Below, in pieces: positions 59,700-64,000 of a stretch of 64,000 nt of DNA. The notes under the pieces were generated by a model, which saw only the letters and a program-made list of their open reading frames with translations, was not told where the DNA came from and made no database searches. The translations under genes and the position numbers were made by a program. How positions within the stretch are numbered: the stretch's first letter is position 1; every line of letters begins with the position of its first letter. Origin of the DNA: Coriaria nepalensis (taxonomy: Eukaryota > Streptophyta > Magnoliopsida > Cucurbitales > Coriariaceae); NCBI GenBank assembly GCA_027186245.1, contig CP114497.1, positions 5,959,501-6,023,500 of the forward strand, written 5' to 3'.

Positions 59700-62100
59700 A
59701 AGTAAACAAAAAAAAAAAAAAGAAAGAAAGAAAGACTAGAACCAAATAAAAGGATGAAAATTTATGATAAAATAATAATTAAGAAATCATTCACTACCAG
59801 TAAATATAAGATCAAATCAATTAATTTGAATTATCTTTTACTCTCTATTAAAAAATAATAACCCTAAAATAATTACAAGCTCGATTAATTTGATATTTTC
59901 TTATTTATTTGTTAAGTAAAATATGCTATTTACTCAATTCATTTCCATTAAACAAGCTAAAAAAAACTCTATAAGTTTAATTTAATAAAACAATCAATTA
60001 AGAAAGACATGCTAAATCAAGAAACAAACACACAAGCTTGATTAATTTATCTTGAATAATACCCTACCTGTAATCTAAACGAAAATATCTGATAACCATT
60101 GAAAATGTTATGCTAATTTTGTTTAGAAATTCTAACAAAACGAATCAAGACTCTAAACTAGCAACAAATCACTACCATATTATCTAGTTGTAAGTCTTAA
60201 ATAAATAAGATAATAATTAATTACCATTATAAGTAGTAAGATATAACACATTCAAAAGAAATGTAAGTAAATTCTAAATTAATTAACTAAAAATCATGTC
60301 TAAGATTTTGAAATCACTCTTAACCAAATAAGAACTTAACTACTCATAATAATTAAACTAATAAATACACTTAACCAAATAGAAATCATTTCCTTATGTA
60401 GTTGCACTGTTCCATGTTTTGCCTCTGCCCTTCACTGATCTTTTCCACGCTGTCTATATCCCCCTGCTTCAACGCGCAACCTTCCCTATTTATCAATTTC
60501 TCTGCATGCAAACCTAGGTGCAAATTCATATAGCCCAATCACTTGCATTTGGATTCACTCATTACGAACAGCCCATGAGCTGTTTTGTTTCTTCTTTTTT
60601 TTTCGACCTTCAACTTTTGTGTATTGCATCCAAGTCCTCCAAGTGCTTATTAACTCTAAATTTCTTTTTGTCATTTTGCACCAAATTTCCTACAAAACAT
60701 AAATAAAACTAATAAAGAGTAAAGAAGTCTAAATATTAGTAAAGTTATGAGAGAAAATAATGTAAAAAGAATGTAAAATTAAACACTAATCATTCTTGCC
60801 GAAGTATCATATTTTAAAAAACATATTAAATTATGTTTAATTTTTATCTTTTAATTAATTTTTTAATAATTATATAAAAAAAAAATTGTAAATTTTCAAA
60901 AATTATATTTTCAATTTCCTTTTTAAATATCTACAGCTCGAAAAAAAAAAGAAAAAAATATACATTTATTTAGAAGCTAGAACTATTAATTGGATAGGTA
61001 AGAGTTAGAAAAATATCTATTTCAATCGACACAACACAAGATAATATTCGGAATTTCCTAATATCAATAACGGTGTAGGACTAAAATGTCTAGTATCAAC
61101 TTAGTACCGGTACCAGGATAGCATTAGAAATCTTGATCATTGGTAAAATAAATTTTTTTTCTTTTTTTCTTTAATGTCAAACTCACTGCCCGACTTCCGA
61201 TTTCCAAATAGAAGAGAAAGAGAAAAAGTTTAGAATGACTTGCCAAACGGTTTACTCAAATTGGCCTGGCCTGAATTTCAATTTACCTTAAAACTCCCAA
61301 ACTTTTTACTCAATTTACTCAAAATTCGACCATTTTTATTTTTACTCGAATAAGTTTTACAGGGCATTGAACATTATATATTGAACAATATTTAGTCGGT
61401 GATGTAGTCGAGGGGATTCACAAGACAATCCTCGAACAAGACCTATCTAGAATCTGGAACGCAGTTTCTATCTGCCAAACGTCCGTTTCTGATATCTTTA
61501 CACATTAATTGGGGTATGTACGAAGTAACAATAGCCAGGCCACACATAAACAGACGAAATGGATATGCAACTACGAAATGGATCGCAAGTTCTCTAGCGT
61601 TTAGAGCTTCAAATTTAAAGACCATGAAAGAGGGGCCCACTCATATTGTCCCAACCTACTAACAGGACAGATCCAGCTGATAAGTTTCTTGTGGATCATA
61701 ATCACTAATCAGGAACCAAAATAATTGTTCAAAGTAGGTTTAGATCAACTACGTTTGACATTTGACTTGCTCGGTTTAAAATATAATTTCTGGGCTTACA
61801 TTTTGACTCAAACATGCTTTTATAACTGTAATAAGTAAATGAAAAGAATTACAACATCTTAAAACAAAAGCAACGTCTGAATTCCACATCTACTAATTAG
61901 CTAACAAGACCATTGACTTATCCAGGTCAACATGTTGGAGCTTGACCAATTAGGAACAATGTCAGTCTCATCCTGTCACTATATAAGGAACATTGGAAAT
62001 TTTCCAATATTATAATATTTAGTTGCCTCATCTTTCAACGGTCAAAATGCATGAACGTTTTAGAGATTTTGACCGGGGTCTGGGTCAACCCGCAATAGTG
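59700..62100. other. Long AT-rich intergenic region, no gene recognised
   Basis: I see a short (A)n(GAAA)n run near 59705-59735 and a possible MITE end with 'gtaccggtacc' near 61080-61130. No reading frame has a recognisable domain or splice context. The minus-strand frame at 61443-61640 (65 residues) is isolated and unsupported. Confidence 0.5.
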
Positions 62101-62399
62101 GGAGAACTTCAACTTGACTGAAAAGAAAAGCACTTGGGCGATTCATCTTCTTCATCACTCTGAAGAATTCCAATTCCGACTCCCGATTTCTATACAAACT
62201 TTCATGGGTCAAGACTCAAAACTGGCTAACACAATCATACAATCCCGACCAAGAAAATCTAAGTACCAATCAGACAAACTCAAGCCCCATTATAAAATTT
62301 ACAATGGAGAACAGAAAAGCACTGCTCTGCTCGATGGCAGTAAGGATAGCCATGATCGTTAAGGAATGTAGAAATGAAGACAACTCTAAAAGGCAAAGA

Positions 62400-63012
62400 T
62401 GAATCAGAGTTTCATGCCTCTGGGCCCTAACAAATATGGAAGATGCAAAATTTATGAGATACCTAGCAGGGATCAATCGGCTAATGGCTACACTGTTCCG
62501 AATGAGAGCTACGGGATAAGGCTGTTCATAACCTAAACAGATCATCATCATAATCTCTATCAATTTTCAAAGGGCATTAGGAACCTCTCTTCAGCTCTAT
62601 CACAGCACAGACATCCACTTAAACAAGACACTGTTAACTCCAAATGCAAACTTAGAATGTATAGCAATACGATCTTCTCTAGGGCAATGGACGACAACGA
62701 AAGGATAGGACAAGTATATAAAACTATATGAATGAAGGTTGAAGAAGTAAAAGATGATGTGCAGAATTAGATTGATTATATAATGACATCAGAGCCCAAA
62801 AAAAAAAAAAAAAAAGAGAGCAGTACACAAACAGACCGCATATGGATCCATTCCCCTTTCTCATATCCTAATTTCTTTACACAATATACGCTGCTAATGA
62901 TGATAAATACAGAAAATTTTCTCCTCCTGACCATTTTATTCATGTCCTCATTCTTCCTGGAAAAACCAAAACCACATCATACTATGCAGCAATTGCCATG
63001 ACTTCTAACAAT
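62400..63012 (-). other. Probable 3' UTR of the ROH1-like gene
   Basis: Follows the stop codon at 63013-63015 on the minus strand. It contains no convincing reading frame. The polyadenylation site cannot be fixed by eye. Confidence 0.4.
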
Positions 63013-64000
63013 CTACTCAGGATTGTGAGCTCGCCCTAATGAATCAAGACCCTCAGTTCTGCTACGAACAATCCTATGAAAAACCTCCCTCACCTGGCGT
63101 TCCAATGGGTCCAATCCAGATTTCAAGGTATCATAGATATGTAATACATCCTGCACTCTCTGTCTGACCTCTTTCTCTTTCTCTTCTGTCAATGGGAACT
63201 GTACAGCATCGGCCAATTCACTCATCACCCGAGCACATTTCTCAATCCAATGAATCTCCTTCAACAACCCACAAGCATTCCTCCTGTCCCGCTTCTTAGA
63301 CTCATCCAAAATCCTCTCATGCAGCGAAAGCATGGGTCCCGTCCAAGTGAAATTCCTGGGCACCGAGAAATGAACCTGTAAGCCCCTATCCTGGCAGGGA
63401 ATAGCAGCTACCAAAGCCCATGATACAAACAATAAAACCATGTTCATTGTAAAAACAGGGGAAGCAAGGCCATTAGAAGCTACAAGTTCATTAGTTCTTG
63501 GGGCAGCCAAATTGTTCCCAATTGCTTGTAGCTGCCTAGCAGCCGACCAAGACCGAGAAACACTCCATGAAAGTGATCGAAAATGACCCAAAGACCTGTT
63601 ATCTCTACTTGCACTATTGCGGCCAAAAGATCGGTTTCTATGGGAGAAACCAGAGGTATCAGAGTTTTTCTCATCGAGCATACTAAGAGCCAAATCAATA
63701 AGAGCCTTTTTGGCACGGCGAAACTGGCCCTCGGCTAGAGTCCTGTGATTATTACTGTTATCCAATGCACTAAGGACTATCTCTAAGAGCTTCTGCCAGT
63801 GCCTAATCTGCTCAATCCCATCACGGATTGCGTTACAGACATCAAGCGCTTTGACGCTGCGTTCCAAGTAATCTGAAACCAAACGGTCCATAGGAGGTCT
63901 AGAGATTTGAGCCTTGTGGCTAAAGAGAATGACCCGAAACTCTTCCTGACAGCAGAGGAAGGAATCCAGAAGCTTCCGAATCCATGAAAGGGAGAGAAGA
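63013..64000 (-). CDS. ROH1/BYPASS1-like protein (DUF793), 5' part beyond the window
   Basis: A single open frame runs from the right edge of the window down to the TAG at 63013-63015, giving about 328 visible C-terminal residues. The true start is outside. The visible sequence opens [20 protein letters not shown], continues into [19 protein letters not shown], and has [19 protein letters not shown], a Ser/Arg-rich linker ([18 protein letters not shown]), a hydrophobic segment ([19 protein letters not shown]) and a helical C-terminus. This is the ROH1-like / DUF793 family. By family knowledge, Arabidopsis ROH1 binds the exocyst subunit EXO70A1 and affects exocytosis, while BYPASS1 relatives affect a root-derived signal. 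Lack of introns in this part is usual for the family. Codon 1 of the ATG-headed sub-frame at 63891 is internal, not the start. Confidence 0.88.
   Translation of the reverse strand, partial: LLSLSWIRKLLDSFLCCQEEFRVILFSHKAQISRPPMDRLVSDYLERSVKALDVCNAIRDGIEQIRHWQKLLEIVLSALDNSNNHRTLAEGQFRRAKKALIDLALSMLDEKNSDTSGFSHRNRSFGRNSASRDNRSLGHFRSLSWSVSRSWSAARQLQAIGNNLAAPRTNELVASNGLASPVFTMNMVLLFVSWALVAAIPCQDRGLQVHFSVPRNFTWTGPMLSLHERILDESKKRDRRNACGLLKEIHWIEKCARVMSELADAVQFPLTEEKEKEVRQRVQDVLHIYDTLKSGLDPLERQVREVFHRIVRSRTEGLDSLGRAHNPE

Noticed and set aside
61443..61640. 65-residue minus-strand frame
   Set aside because: No homolog recalled, no splice sites or promoter context, isolated in AT-rich DNA.
63480..63716. 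Second minus-strand frame inside the ROH1-like gene
   Set aside because: Shadow frame of the real coding sequence.
1..64000. CRISPR array, bacterial operon or other prokaryotic system
   Set aside because: No spaced short palindromic repeats and no intronless gene clusters; everything recognisable is eukaryotic plant sequence. The tandem repeats found lack unique spacers.

Overview
This is a piece of a nuclear plant chromosome, most likely from a eudicot. The genes are intron-rich and the intergenic DNA is AT-rich and packed with retroelements. I see copia and gypsy LTR elements, LINEs and small foldback or hAT-like elements, and no bacterial-style operons. The protein families (PTB3-type splicing regulator, laccase, UGT80 sterol glucosyltransferase, ROH1/BYPASS-like protein) are ordinary plant genes. 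I cannot name the species.

Layout. 1-5.4 kb holds three diverged copies of one noncoding, LTR-like repeat. 5.6-12.1 kb (+) is an intact 14-exon PTB3-type gene with two non-canonical GC-AG introns and a 14-nt microexon. 12.1-15.2 kb holds a copia gag remnant and a poly(A)-ended, LINE-like stretch. 15.3-25.3 kb (+) is an 11-exon gene for a large, charged, SAP-like nuclear protein of about 2,216 residues. It carries a recent 1,086-bp in-frame tandem duplication, and its promoter contains an E2F-type site. 25.7-29.4 kb is transposon debris. 29.4-34.4 kb (-) is an intact 7-exon laccase of 591 residues.

35.1-41.2 kb is a minus-strand LINE remnant split by a full-length but inactivated copia element (35,721-40,651) with paired LTRs and a 5-bp target duplication. 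41.6-47.2 kb is a graveyard: a lone laccase exon, LTR fragments, a chromovirus-like gypsy gag plus LTR that has lost pol, and a citrate-binding-protein-like fragment. 47.7-52.2 kb (-) is an intact 14-exon UGT80 sterol glucosyltransferase of 646 residues. 53-59.6 kb is MITE, LTR, LINE and copia debris. 59.7-62.1 kb shows nothing recognisable. 63.0 kb to the right edge (-) is a ROH1-like gene cut by the window.

The genes do not form a pathway or cluster; each is an independent transcription unit. I did not find a novel multi-gene system. The most interesting signals are gene-structural: (1) the tandem duplication in the SAP-like gene, which copied the tail of an intron so that an old splice-acceptor sequence is now read as protein; (2) two consecutive GC-AG introns in the PTB3-type gene; (3) the readable history of nested insertions. 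Exon joins were worked out by hand from splice consensus and reading frame. In all three complete multi-exon genes that I followed in full from start to stop, and in the SAP-like gene, the phases add up to a continuous frame.
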